A stretch of DNA of 64,000 nt from Zhongshania aquatica (GTDB lineage Bacteria; Pseudomonadota; Gammaproteobacteria; Pseudomonadales; Spongiibacteraceae): positions 186,001-250,000 of the forward strand of contig NZ_JANZNQ010000001.1 of assembly GCF_027257955.1 (NCBI RefSeq), in the 5' to 3' direction. Below are positions 33,760 through 42,878 of this stretch, piece after piece (the first letter of the stretch is position 1; every line of letters starts with the position of its first letter). The notes under the pieces were generated by a model, which saw only the letters and a list, made by a program, of their open reading frames with translations, had not been told where the DNA came from and ran no database searches. The position numbers and the translations under genes are program-made.

Positions 33760-33799
33760 CAGCTTGGCCAACGACGCATTGCGCCCATCGGCCAAGCTG
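33760..33799. other. Intergenic hairpin downstream of the peroxiredoxin gene
   Basis: Ten perfect base pairs, CAGCTTGGCC (33760-33769) with GGCCAAGCTG (33790-33799), enclose a 20-nt loop. It lies between the peroxiredoxin and DUF2970 genes with no T-tract, so it is not a standard terminator. It could be part of a small RNA or an mRNA element. Confidence 0.45.
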
Positions 33800-33928
33800 T
33801 CACCACCAGCTGAGGACTCTCTAATGAGACGCATAGAAAATGAATTAAATAACGGAAAGCGTGTAAACTCTACACCTATGTAGACCTATACAGCCGCATG
33901 CACTCTATTGACTAAAGGTACAAATTTA

Positions 33929-34174
33929 ATGTCTGTATTAAATTCAGAAAAAGTAAGCAAAGAGAAAAAATCGCTGAGCCTTATTGAAACATTAGTGCAA
34001 TCCTTATCATTGCTCTTCGCCTTACAAAACAAAGAAGGCCGCAAAAAAATGATGGATTTAGCCGAAAAGAACCCCCTTTCCATTGTCATTTCTGGCGTGC
34101 TAGCCATGTCAATATTCTTTACCATCTGTTTTTTAAGCTCTCAAATCGTTCTTCATATTGTGATGAACAAATAA
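33929..34174 (+). CDS. DUF2970-like small membrane protein
   Basis: An 81-residue protein from the ATG at 33929 (MSVLNSEKV), with AAAGG upstream; the TTG 21 nt earlier is unlikely. The pattern LVQSLSLLFALQNKEGRKKMM, then NPLSIVISGVLAMSIFF followed by a hydrophobic tail matches the small DUF2970 family (a short amphipathic helix, charged stretch, then one membrane helix). The function is unknown. A bidirectional terminator follows directly. Confidence 0.65.
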   Translation: MSVLNSEKVSKEKKSLSLIETLVQSLSLLFALQNKEGRKKMMDLAEKNPLSIVISGVLAMSIFFTICFLSSQIVLHIVMNK

Positions 34175-34186
34175 TCCAGATATAAA

Positions 34187-34210
34187 AAAAGGAAGCCTGC
34201 GCTTCCTTTT
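34187..34210. terminator. Bidirectional intrinsic terminator
   Basis: AAAAGGAAGC (34187-34196), loop CTGC, GCTTCCTTTT (34201-34210). The stem has A- and T-runs on both sides, serving the DUF2970-like gene (+) and fabV (-), which converge on it. Confidence 0.85.
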
Positions 34211-34236
34211 AATGCTTTCATCTATCAACCTGACGA

Positions 34237-35427
34237 CTAAGCCATATTTTTTATTTCTACCACTGGATCAACATCGGCGTCGTAATCTACGCCGTCAATC
34301 TCAAAGCCAAACAAACGCAGGAATTCACGCTTGTAGCCGGCAAAATCCGTGGTGGTCAGCAGGTTTTCGGTAGTCACATCGTCCCACATTTGCGCAACAG
34401 CGGCTTGAATTTCAGGACGCATTTCTAAACCATCAGCGCGCAAACGACCCTCCTCATCCTTAATTGGCGCATCACCATAGAGGCTATTTTTGAATAGGCC
34501 GTAAACCTGTTCAATACAACCTTCGTGGCTGCCGTCTGCCTTCATCGCTTTGAACAACAACGCTAAATAAAGGGGCATAACCGGAATAGCCGAGCTAGCC
34601 TGAGTTACCACCGCTTTCAGCACAGAAACGCGCGCATCACCACCTTTAGCCGCCAATTTCTCGCGAATCTTGATAACGCGTTTATCGAGATCTTTCTTCG
34701 CTGCGCCAATGGTGCCGTGCCAGTAAATATCCCAGGTTAGCTTGTCGCCAAGGTAAGTGTAAGCTGTGGTTTTAGCACCATCAGCAAGCACGCCAGCGTC
34801 ATCTAGCGCGTCAATCCACATCTGCCAATCTTCGCCACCCATAACCGCGACGGTATTGTTAATCTCGTCTTCATTCGCAGCGACGAGAGTGAAATTTTCG
34901 ATGGTTTCTTTGTCGGTATTTACGCCACGCTGGGTGACCTCTTTACCAATAGGCTTGAGTGTAGAGTTAAACACCTCACCGGTTTTAGGATGCTGACGAC
35001 GTGGCGAGGCCAAGCTGTAAACAACCAAATCAACCTGACCCAGATCGGCCTTGATCTCTGCGATGGTCTTTTCTTTGATGGCGTCAGAGAAGGCGTCACC
35101 GTTAATGCTTTTGGCGTATATCCCCTCTGCTTCCGCAAACTTATGGAATGCAGCCGAGTTATACCAACCTGCGGTGCCTGGCTTTTTCTCGGTACCTTCT
35201 TTTTCAAAGAAAATACCCAGCGTGGACGCGCCAGCGCCAAAGGCGGCGCTGATACGTGACGCCAATCCGTAACCTGTCGAGGCACCGATTACCAGCACAC
35301 GTTTAGGGCCATTTGGGATAGGTCCCTGGGCTTTCACATAGTCAATTTGCTGACCGACATTGGCCTCACAACCAACTGGATGGGTTGTGACACACATAAA
35401 TCCGCGCACACGAGGCTTGATGATCAT
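34237..35427 (-). CDS. fabV: Enoyl-[ACP]/trans-2-enoyl-CoA reductase FabV
   Basis: A 396-residue NADH-dependent enoyl reductase of the FabV class, last step of the fatty-acid elongation cycle. The catalytic Tyr235-x8-Lys244 pair is in [13 protein letters not shown]. The NADH loop [11 protein letters not shown] is at 48-58 and the family opening [19 protein letters not shown] is intact. FabV enzymes are typically insensitive to triclosan. It is transcribed away from the divergent ketosteroid dehydrogenase gene; the 336-nt gap carries an inverted repeat. Confidence 0.96.
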   Translation of the reverse strand: MIIKPRVRGFMCVTTHPVGCEANVGQQIDYVKAQGPIPNGPKRVLVIGASTGYGLASRISAAFGAGASTLGIFFEKEGTEKKPGTAGWYNSAAFHKFAEAEGIYAKSINGDAFSDAIKEKTIAEIKADLGQVDLVVYSLASPRRQHPKTGEVFNSTLKPIGKEVTQRGVNTDKETIENFTLVAANEDEINNTVAVMGGEDWQMWIDALDDAGVLADGAKTTAYTYLGDKLTWDIYWHGTIGAAKKDLDKRVIKIREKLAAKGGDARVSVLKAVVTQASSAIPVMPLYLALLFKAMKADGSHEGCIEQVYGLFKNSLYGDAPIKDEEGRLRADGLEMRPEIQAAVAQMWDDVTTENLLTTTDFAGYKREFLRLFGFEIDGVDYDADVDPVVEIKNMA

Positions 35428-35763
35428 AGGGAATCCCTGCTCCGATTAAATTACGAGTATTTTAAAGACAGGCATTATAACCACCCTAGCCTGTTGGCAC
35501 TAATACTCAGCGTCAACATTGCTAATTGGCCTATTCGCTTGCTATTGACTACCAGACTGGCCTTAAATTTGCTGTCAAAACAACATAATCCGTTTAACGG
35601 ATGCTACGAGCCTAACTATTAAAATAAAATCGAACACAATAAAAGCTAAAGCAATGCGGCACCTCAGTATCTAATCACATTTTTTCTAATCGGCCACGTT
35701 TGTCTCGAACAAGGCAAACGGTCGACGTGCGCTGCAACACAATCTAATAAACAAGGGTTAACC
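35428..35763. other. Divergent promoter region fabV / ketosteroid dehydrogenase
   Basis: 336 nt with no gene. An inverted repeat CGTTTG (35697-35702) and CAAACG (35715-35720), with inner TTGT/ACAA, lies about 43 nt before the dehydrogenase ATG and could be an operator. Confidence 0.45.
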
Positions 35764-37251
35764 ATGAGCCAAACCGACAAAACCACCGCGACAGCACCCC
35801 GCAACAGCAAAGATATTGAGCACTGGGACATCGACACGGATATCGCCATTATTGGTTTTGGGGGCGCTGGCGCCTCTGCTGCCATCGAAGCGGCGGACGC
35901 TGGTAGCAAGGTTTGCATTTTTGAGCTGGCAAGTGCCAGTGGTGGCTCTACCGCTCTTTCCAGCGCCGAGATATACATGGGCGGCAACGGCGGCACGCCG
36001 GTACAGCAAGCCTGTGGCTACCATGACGAAACAGAGAATATGGTGAACTATCTGAAAGCCTGCTTTGGTAATCAGGCCGACGACGAAAAAATTCGCCACT
36101 ACTGCGAAAACAGCATTAGCCACTACAATTGGCTTACCAGCCACGGCGTGCCTTTCAAAATGACTGAGTTGAAAGAGCGCGCCATTATGGCCCTCACCGA
36201 CGACTGTTTATTATTCACCGGCAATGAGAAGGCCTATCCCTTTACCGAGCACGCCACCCCCGTACCTCGTGGTCACAATCTGGAAGTGGAAGGCGACAAC
36301 GGCGGCCCTCTGTTAATGAAGCTTCTGACCGAGGCCGTCAATGCTCGCAATGTAGAAGTCCACTACGACAGCCGAGCACTCACCCTTGTTGTAAACGACG
36401 ATGGTGCAATTGAGGGGGTAGTAGTGCGGATTGATCAACAGGAAAAAGCCGTACGTGCGCGCAAGGGCGTTATTTTGTGTGCGGGCGGATTCTGTATGAA
36501 TGAAGACATGGTGAGAAAATACGCGCCGACTTTCGACCGCGGTCTCATTCCCATTGGCAATCCCGGCGACACAGGTAGCGGTATTCTAATGGGTATGGGC
36601 GTCGGTGCTGGCACAACAAATATGCATGAATGCTTTGTTAGCCTGCCTTATTACCCACCGGCATCTCTGACCTACGGCATTCTTGTTAATGACAAAGCCC
36701 AGCGCTTTATCAATGAAGACTGCTACCACGGTCGCGTCGGCTATAACGCGCTCATCCAGCAAAATAATTCTGCGCGGATTTATTTTATTACCGATGTAGA
36801 AGGTTATGGCGACTACGAAAAAATGAGCTACCTTGGCGCCACCGTTGCCGGCACCGGCGACAGCATTGCCGAATTAGAACAGGAATTAGGTCTGCCAGAA
36901 TCGAGTCTAGAACACACCGTCAACACCTACAATAAACATGCAGAAACCGGCGACGACCCCTACTTTCATAAAAGCAAAGCGTGGCTGCGCCCCATTGCAC
37001 CACCCTATGTTGCGCTGGACTGTACCCTAGGACGCGGCCCGTTTTATCCCTTCTTCACCTTAGGTGGATTAGACACTCTGCCCACTGGCGAGGTGCTTTC
37101 ACCAGAGCGCAAGGTGATAAAGGGCTTATACGCTGCTGGCCGCACGACGGCGGGAATTCCTCGCACTGCAGCGGGTTACGCCAGTGGTATGTCGGTGGGT
37201 GACGTAACCTATTTTGGTCGCCTAGCAGGCAAAACTGCGGCGCTGTCGTAA
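35764..37251 (+). CDS. FAD-dependent 3-ketosteroid Delta4-(5alpha)-dehydrogenase candidate
   Basis: A 495-residue flavoprotein of the fumarate reductase/ketosteroid dehydrogenase family. The FAD dinucleotide motif IIGFGGAGASAA is at about 29-40. Length and residue placement fit Delta4-(5alpha)-ketosteroid dehydrogenases: Tyr321 (EDCYHGR), Tyr472 and Ser474 (AAGYASGM) fall where the Rhodococcus enzyme uses Tyr319, Tyr466 and Ser468. It would introduce the 4,5 double bond into 5alpha-3-ketosteroids, the entry step for saturated bile-acid or sterol rings. A different flavoprotein reductase is the alternative. AAGGG precedes the ATG. Confidence 0.6.
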   Translation: MSQTDKTTATAPRNSKDIEHWDIDTDIAIIGFGGAGASAAIEAADAGSKVCIFELASASGGSTALSSAEIYMGGNGGTPVQQACGYHDETENMVNYLKACFGNQADDEKIRHYCENSISHYNWLTSHGVPFKMTELKERAIMALTDDCLLFTGNEKAYPFTEHATPVPRGHNLEVEGDNGGPLLMKLLTEAVNARNVEVHYDSRALTLVVNDDGAIEGVVVRIDQQEKAVRARKGVILCAGGFCMNEDMVRKYAPTFDRGLIPIGNPGDTGSGILMGMGVGAGTTNMHECFVSLPYYPPASLTYGILVNDKAQRFINEDCYHGRVGYNALIQQNNSARIYFITDVEGYGDYEKMSYLGATVAGTGDSIAELEQELGLPESSLEHTVNTYNKHAETGDDPYFHKSKAWLRPIAPPYVALDCTLGRGPFYPFFTLGGLDTLPTGEVLSPERKVIKGLYAAGRTTAGIPRTAAGYASGMSVGDVTYFGRLAGKTAALS

Positions 37252-37315
37252 GCACAGTCGGCCCGCCGATTTTACGATATTCAATGCTATAAAATTTAAA
37301 TTTTAAATATAAAAA

Positions 37316-37335
37316 AGCCCGCGCAAGCGCGGGCT
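37316..37335 (-). terminator. Intrinsic terminator of the collagen-like/phytase-like gene
   Basis: A 9-bp GC-rich stem, AGCCCGCGC and GCGCGGGCT around AA, followed on the minus strand by a T-run (complement of AAAAAA at 37311-37316). It lies 21 nt beyond the stop at 37357. Confidence 0.9.
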
Positions 37336-37356
37336 AGCGATAGCGAGCCGTCGCGC

Positions 37357-39846
37357 TTACAGTATGTTACCCAAATTCAAAAGCTGAGTTTCACCATTGC
37401 TGTCGTCAACGCCGTCATTATCGTTGACCATCAGCACATCGCCATTTTTCATTACGGCAATACCTTCGATTTTCTCTGTCACTAAACCATTAGTCGCCAT
37501 CATGTCGGGTAATACATCGCGTACCAAGGATTTGCCAACAATCGCACCGTCGGCTAAGCCAGAGGTATCGAACTTGTACAGACGTTTGATCGCCGCATCG
37601 GGACCACCTTGATTATCGCGCTCGATGACTAAGAATTTACCGTCACCAATCGCCGTGATTTCAGACAAACCAACCCAGCCGCCATTCTGCGATTCTGGCG
37701 CATCCAAAGGATAGAAGAGGAATGACCATATTCCAGCGGCAATATCATATATACCGATACGAACATTGGCTTCACCTTCCCATGCACGTTGGAAGGCAAC
37801 GTACAATTTGCCTTGATACTCAGCAACACCTTCAAATCCATTTTTGCGCTGCAAGGCGTTTACCGCTGGAGGTAAGGTCACCGCTTGCTGTATCACACCC
37901 GACGCATCGGTTTTGATAAGGAGGTTCATACTTTTTACGGGACCGTCAACGGCGTTACCCGAACCTTCAGATGCCACCCAAAGACTACCATCGGCTAGTT
38001 TAGCGACACCTTCTAGATCAATGTTCACGGTTTTATCGGCGTTAATTGCGTCAGCGGGCAATGTCCCTACCGGCAAGGCAGCTAAAACATCATTACTATC
38101 AGTAATGCGAGTTTCTTTGGTAATGACCGCAGGGTGATTACTCACATCCAAAGTGAAAATGCGGTTCTGCTTGTAAAAACTATCATCCACTGAGTAAACA
38201 AGATTGCTGTTTGCTGGGTCCGCCGACAGCCCAGACAATGCACTCCAGGATATCGGCGAACCATCCAAACGATCATTCGAAACGATGGTTGGATATGCCG
38301 CCGACGCGAAACCGTACTGATAGATATTTAACGACGAACGAATGACGTCGTCACGACTATCAGCCTCACTGGCAACCACTAACAGATTTCGAGATGGAAT
38401 CGCCAGCGCACCTTCGGGCGCAACGCCTGCGGGGAGTACTTGCTTGAGCATCGGCTTAGTAAAATCGGCAACGTCGTAAACAAAGACCACACTCGCCCGC
38501 TCCGAGTTTACAAACAGGTAACGCTCACTACCGAAGACGCCAAACTCTGCATTTTCTGGTTCATTCCCTTTATTCTCAGAACGAGATTCTGGATAGTGAC
38601 CATAGCGCGCCGTCAATTGATCTAAAGTATTGCCTGCTTCATATACCACTTCACCAGCAGTATTAAAGACGCTAAAGCTGCGGCTACCCCCATCGAGGTC
38701 GCCCTCGTTAGCCGTAACGAAGTACTCGGTAGACAACCAACTTACGCCATCTGGTTCACGTAATACGCCTGTTAAACTTTCGTTTTGGGTAATCACGTCA
38801 TCTTCGTTAGCGTCCACTCCTGTTAAATCAACTGTACCGGCGCTGAAATGATTGACGATGCTGCCATCCGACAATTTCACAAGCACGATATGGTTGTTTT
38901 CTTGCAAAGAAATTACGGCAATGTTGTCGCTGTTAATGTCGACAAATTCCGGCTCTGGGTCAGTCGGGTATAAATCAGCCAAACCTGTCATCGCAACGGT
39001 TTGGGTCGTCCAGGCTGCTGGCTCGCCGCTTAAATTTAGAATAACGATAGAACCTGCAGGCAACTGTGGTGGCGCACCATCGCCCAAGTCTTCGTCACGC
39101 TCGTTTTCAATAACAACAACCGCATAGTTGCCATCGGGACTAACTGCAACAGAATCTGGTTGACCGCCAATGTCGATACTGCGCACGATACTCCGCGTGG
39201 CAATATCAACTACATTCAACGTGCCAGATACGTTCACGTAATCTGCTGACGTATTCACACCGACCAAGGCGTAATTCCCCTTCACAGAAACCGAGGTAGG
39301 CTCGCCAGACAGCGGTAATACGCCCAATACGGTTGGCTTAGAGGGATCAGTAATATCTACAAAGCCGAGACGTTCAGCAGGGCTGTCGGTGTAAATAAGC
39401 GTCATACCGTCAGTGCTAGCCGCGACGATTTCAGCAGACGTCTCATCATCGGTATCGCAGCTCATGTCATCTTGTAAACAAACCGGAAGAGCAGCAATAC
39501 GATTAAAATTCTTTGCTTCATTCAATACAGTTGGCGCACAGATATAAGAGGTATCTGTCACTTCGCTATCAGACAGGACATCGTCGGCATCGGTATCTCT
39601 ACCAGACTCAACCATAAGGCCGCCACTGAAACACTGCTCATTTCCGGCGTTTAGACTTGTTTGGCGAATCAGGCTATTAAAGCCATTACTACCATCGGTG
39701 CCATTACTTCCATTGGCGCCATTGTTACCATCAACGCCATTTTGACCGTTAACACCATCCCGGCCATCATCACCGCCGCAAGCAGCGAGAAACAAAGGGG
39801 TAGCCAGAGCAATGCCCCACGCCAAAGCTGTCTTTTTAAATTGCAT
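37357..39846 (-). CDS. Large lipoprotein: collagen-like stalk, choice-of-anchor/phytase-like domains
   Basis: An 829-residue lipoprotein from the ATG at 39846 behind GGAGGAAAG; an extension of 39 nt is unlikely. The lipobox is LAAC (Cys23). A short collagen-like run of G-x-x triplets (GRDGVNGQNGVDGNNG and onward to about residue 50) is followed by an EF-hand-like acidic segment (DTDADDVLSDSEV). The main part has a propeller-like choice-of-anchor-I type region and, in the last 300 or so residues, an esterase-like/phytase-like domain (DLEGVAKLADGSLWVASEGSG, FEGVAEYQGKLYVAFQ, EGIAVMKNGDVLMVNDNDG). Phytase-like members act on phosphate esters; this one is not assigned. Confidence 0.8.
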   Translation of the reverse strand: MQFKKTALAWGIALATPLFLAACGGDDGRDGVNGQNGVDGNNGANGSNGTDGSNGFNSLIRQTSLNAGNEQCFSGGLMVESGRDTDADDVLSDSEVTDTSYICAPTVLNEAKNFNRIAALPVCLQDDMSCDTDDETSAEIVAASTDGMTLIYTDSPAERLGFVDITDPSKPTVLGVLPLSGEPTSVSVKGNYALVGVNTSADYVNVSGTLNVVDIATRSIVRSIDIGGQPDSVAVSPDGNYAVVVIENERDEDLGDGAPPQLPAGSIVILNLSGEPAAWTTQTVAMTGLADLYPTDPEPEFVDINSDNIAVISLQENNHIVLVKLSDGSIVNHFSAGTVDLTGVDANEDDVITQNESLTGVLREPDGVSWLSTEYFVTANEGDLDGGSRSFSVFNTAGEVVYEAGNTLDQLTARYGHYPESRSENKGNEPENAEFGVFGSERYLFVNSERASVVFVYDVADFTKPMLKQVLPAGVAPEGALAIPSRNLLVVASEADSRDDVIRSSLNIYQYGFASAAYPTIVSNDRLDGSPISWSALSGLSADPANSNLVYSVDDSFYKQNRIFTLDVSNHPAVITKETRITDSNDVLAALPVGTLPADAINADKTVNIDLEGVAKLADGSLWVASEGSGNAVDGPVKSMNLLIKTDASGVIQQAVTLPPAVNALQRKNGFEGVAEYQGKLYVAFQRAWEGEANVRIGIYDIAAGIWSFLFYPLDAPESQNGGWVGLSEITAIGDGKFLVIERDNQGGPDAAIKRLYKFDTSGLADGAIVGKSLVRDVLPDMMATNGLVTEKIEGIAVMKNGDVLMVNDNDGVDDSNGETQLLNLGNIL

Positions 39847-40009
39847 CTTTCCTCCAATAAATATACGCGAAATTTTAATCGCCAAAGTCTATCGAGGGAT
39901 TGCGACAAAACGCTGACAGTTAGATGTCAGATTGATGGAGTTTATGTGACAAAGGGAATTTACAATTGATATTAAAGAAAGGGGGGAAAAAATAAAAAAG
40001 TGGCTAAAC

Positions 40010-40034
40010 GCTCTGATGCCGAAGACATCAGAGC
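40010..40034 (-). terminator. Terminator hairpin of the kstD gene
   Basis: GCTCTGATG (40010-40018) pairs with CATCAGAGC (40026-40034) over 9 bp. It lies 10 nt past the kstD stop; on the minus strand a T-rich run follows after about 10 nt (complement of AAAAAATAAAAAAG). Confidence 0.7.
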
Positions 40035-40043
40035 CATAGTTTT

Positions 40044-41756
40044 TTAATCCCTATAAGCACAGATATGCTTGGCGGCTTGGTAGGCAAAAGTCATCGCTGG
40101 CCCCAAGGTTGAACCTGGGCCGGGGTATGTCGGCAATACCGCTGCACTGCAATTGCCAATAGCATACAAACCGTCGATAACCGAACCATCCTCTTTCAGT
40201 ACCTGGGCATTGGGGTTAGTTGCTAAGCCACCCTGGGTACCAAAATCCCCCGCTTCTAAACGCATGGCATAGAAAGGCGCTTCATCAATAGCACCCAAAC
40301 ATGGATTGGGCTCAAAACGTGGATCGCCGTAGTAGCGATCGTAGGCAGAATCCCCGCGTTGAAAATCTTCATCTTTACCCGTTTTAGCGTAGCCATTCAT
40401 TTTGCCAACGGTTTTTTCAAGATTATCTGCGTCAATGCCAAGTTGTTCAGCGAGTTCACGAATGGTTGCGGCCTTACCCACCAGTTTGGTATCAAACCAT
40501 TCTTTAGGGATACTCCAGTCCGGTTTCAATGAGGCCGTCATCAAGGGGCCAACAATATAGTCGCGACGGAAACGGGCATCGAATATTTGATACATCGGTG
40601 AACACGGCGTTTCGTCACTGTGCTTTTTATACAAGTCTTTCTGGAAGGCCATATAGTTTTGCGATTCATTGGCAAAACGCTCACCGCGCAAATTCACAAT
40701 ACAAGAGCCCGGATATGACTTTTCCATAATACTTAAGCGTGGCGCTGGCTCGCCCGGCACAGATACGGTGGTACACCACCACGCACCGTCCATTAACCTC
40801 GTTGCGGCTCCTAAGGCCAAACCCTGCTGAATGGCGTCGCCGGTATTGCCTTCTACACCACCACTCCAGTCGGTGCTGGTTGGCGCAGGCAGATACTTTT
40901 CACGCATTTCTTGGTTCCGCTCAAAACCGCCAGCAGCCAAGACAACCCCCTTACGCGCCTGCACACGTATCGATTTGCCATTGCGCTTCACTATCGCGCC
41001 GACAACACGACCGTCTTCATGGATTAAGTCTTCCATTGGAGAGCTTGCCCACAGTGGTATATTGCGTTTTTTGAGCGAGTACCAAAGCCGCGCCACACCA
41101 GCCGCGCCGGTACATACTTGTCGACTAAGGCCATTACCCTTAAACCACCAACCTAGATCGAAGGCCCATTGCGCCACCAGCTTCATGGTTAGCTTTATCC
41201 AACCCGGCCCCTGCAGCACCAAAAGCGCGGCTTCTACTTGGGTAAAATAGATTTTGCTGAACATGCGCATCATGTGATGACTCGGCCGCAGTCTTTGAAC
41301 ATCGTCACCGAGCAGGGATGAATCAAAGCGTTCGGGTTCCATCGACCTGTGGCCGGTGCGTGAGCCTTCAACATTGGTGTAGTAATCGGGATAGTGCTCT
41401 AAGGTTTCGTAGCGGACATCCGTACGTTCATGAAGAAAGTCGATCATCTTCGGGCCATTCGTTAAATAGGCATCGACCATTTCCTCCGGCACCGCGCCCT
41501 CCGGGGTGGTGCTTAACAAATATTGCTTCGCATCGTCAAAGCTATCCTTCGCACCAGCCGCCATTGCGTAACGGTTGCAGGGTATCCACACACCACCACC
41601 GGAGGTTGCACTGGTGCCGCCAATTTCTGCGGATTTTTCTATCACAAGGACATCTTTCACGCCCATTTCATAGCAGCTCAGAGCCGCCGTCAGCGCCCCA
41701 TTACCGCTGCCAACGACAAGTACATCGACGCTGTGATCCCACCTTGTTTCTGCCAT
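40044..41756 (-). CDS. kstD: 3-ketosteroid Delta1-dehydrogenase (KstD)-type flavoprotein
   Basis: A 570-residue FAD-dependent dehydrogenase. The dinucleotide motif VVGSGNGALTAA is at 15-26 with the second FAD segment EKSAEIGGTSATSGGG at 40-55. Active-site features of KstD are present: Tyr544 and Gly548 in TYPGPGSTLGPAMTF (Tyr487 and Gly491 in the Rhodococcus enzyme) and a Tyr-rich stretch HYPDYY at 121-126 where Tyr119 sits. It would desaturate C1-C2 of the A ring, feeding the 9,10-seco pathway whose C/D-ring product is degraded by the ipd cluster. The related fumarate-reductase-like clade cannot be fully excluded. It is divergent from the Tag-like gene across an inverted repeat. Confidence 0.75.
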   Translation of the reverse strand: MAETRWDHSVDVLVVGSGNGALTAALSCYEMGVKDVLVIEKSAEIGGTSATSGGGVWIPCNRYAMAAGAKDSFDDAKQYLLSTTPEGAVPEEMVDAYLTNGPKMIDFLHERTDVRYETLEHYPDYYTNVEGSRTGHRSMEPERFDSSLLGDDVQRLRPSHHMMRMFSKIYFTQVEAALLVLQGPGWIKLTMKLVAQWAFDLGWWFKGNGLSRQVCTGAAGVARLWYSLKKRNIPLWASSPMEDLIHEDGRVVGAIVKRNGKSIRVQARKGVVLAAGGFERNQEMREKYLPAPTSTDWSGGVEGNTGDAIQQGLALGAATRLMDGAWWCTTVSVPGEPAPRLSIMEKSYPGSCIVNLRGERFANESQNYMAFQKDLYKKHSDETPCSPMYQIFDARFRRDYIVGPLMTASLKPDWSIPKEWFDTKLVGKAATIRELAEQLGIDADNLEKTVGKMNGYAKTGKDEDFQRGDSAYDRYYGDPRFEPNPCLGAIDEAPFYAMRLEAGDFGTQGGLATNPNAQVLKEDGSVIDGLYAIGNCSAAVLPTYPGPGSTLGPAMTFAYQAAKHICAYRD

Positions 41757-42070
41757 TATTCTTATTCCCGCTTATATCTTGGTCTTAATAGTTTCAAACC
41801 TAGGCTATTATTTCACCTAGAGAAAGGCACTCAACTAGACTTGTGCTTAAAAGAGGGTAATCACCCAATCTAGCGCACTAAATATTGTTCAGCGCAAATT
41901 AGATCTAGCGACTATGATCCGCCGTATTACTTTGCGCTAATAATCCGCCATCATAAACTGCGCACACATTGATCCCTATCATCCGTCTGTATTAGCTATA
42001 TACAATAGGCATCTTCGGCTGGCGCTATGCAGTATCAAAGATAGCGTAAATTCCATAAACACACTGGGCT
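41757..42070. other. Divergent promoter region kstD / Tag-like gene
   Basis: 314 nt with no gene. It carries the 8-bp inverted repeat at 41891-41938 described separately and is otherwise AT-rich. Confidence 0.5.
41891..41938. promoter_or_regulatory. Inverted repeat AGCGCAAA ... TTTGCGCT upstream of kstD
   Basis: Perfect 8-bp arms at 41891-41898 and 41931-41938 with a 32-bp centre, 135-180 nt upstream of the kstD start. Each could be one half of a looped or dimeric regulator site. This differs from the TTACG palindrome of the ipd and ligase genes. Confidence 0.45.
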
Positions 42071-42787
42071 GTGACCATGACCCGCTCTAAAACCAAGACA
42101 TCAGCAGCAGCATCGCTCTACCAGCGATATTTAGAACGTGCCATCATTCAGCACGGCTCGTTAACGGCCGTAGAAGAAAGTCTACCGACATCCCGTAGCA
42201 ACAAGGCGCTCATGGCGATTAAAGATGATCGCTACCTAGCCGAAATGACGGCCTGTGTATTCAGAGCCGGCTTTGTATGGCGCATCATCGAACTAAAATG
42301 GGAAGGTTTCGAAACCGTATTCAATCATTTTCTACCCATCTGGGTCGCATCACGATCGCCGGAAGAAATTGAGGACATGGCTAGCGACACGCGCATCGTG
42401 CGCAATCTGACCAAGGTGAAGTCAGTCCAGGAAAACGCCTTATTTATTCTCGACGTACAGCGTGAATTTGGGTCCTTCGGCAAATTTCTGGCAAATTGGC
42501 CAGAGGATGATATCGTCGGATTGTGGGCCTACCTCAAAAAATACGGTAACCGTTTAGGCGGGAACTCGGGCCAATATTTTTTACGATTTATGGGCAAAGA
42601 TACCTTCGTACTCAGCCGGGATGTTTGCACCGCACTATGCGCCGAGGGAATAGTAGATAAGACCCAAATTAGCAGTCAGCGCGACCTTAAAGCCGTACAA
42701 ACCGCCTTTAACGAGATGCGCGCTGAAAGCGGCCGCTCGCTCGCCGAATTAAGTATGATACTTGCCTTATCGATTGGCCCCGCTTAA
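42071..42787 (+). CDS. DNA-3-methyladenine glycosylase I-like (Tag family) protein
   Basis: A 238-residue helix-hairpin-helix protein of the adenine glycosylase/Tag family. The stretch FRAGFVWRIIELKWEGFETVFNHF aligns with the Tag core GLSWITVLKKRENYRACF, and DTRIVRNLTKVKSVQENA with its GIIRHRGKI segment. The catalytic Glu of Tag (in LEGQQAGLSW) is not conserved (about ACVFRAGFVW here), and the Cys/His zinc snap is missing, so it may be a divergent, possibly inactive or differently acting member. A Met at residue 3 is an alternative start. It stands apart from the AraC-Ogt gene but both concern alkylation damage. Confidence 0.7.
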   Translation: MTMTRSKTKTSAAASLYQRYLERAIIQHGSLTAVEESLPTSRSNKALMAIKDDRYLAEMTACVFRAGFVWRIIELKWEGFETVFNHFLPIWVASRSPEEIEDMASDTRIVRNLTKVKSVQENALFILDVQREFGSFGKFLANWPEDDIVGLWAYLKKYGNRLGGNSGQYFLRFMGKDTFVLSRDVCTALCAEGIVDKTQISSQRDLKAVQTAFNEMRAESGRSLAELSMILALSIGPA

Positions 42788-42878
42788 GCAACTCTAATTC
42801 ACTTCGACGGTAATACTAGCGTCATACTCTGATGGCAGGATGACGGCCTCGCTAAGCTGCATCTAAAGAGGCTACAAC

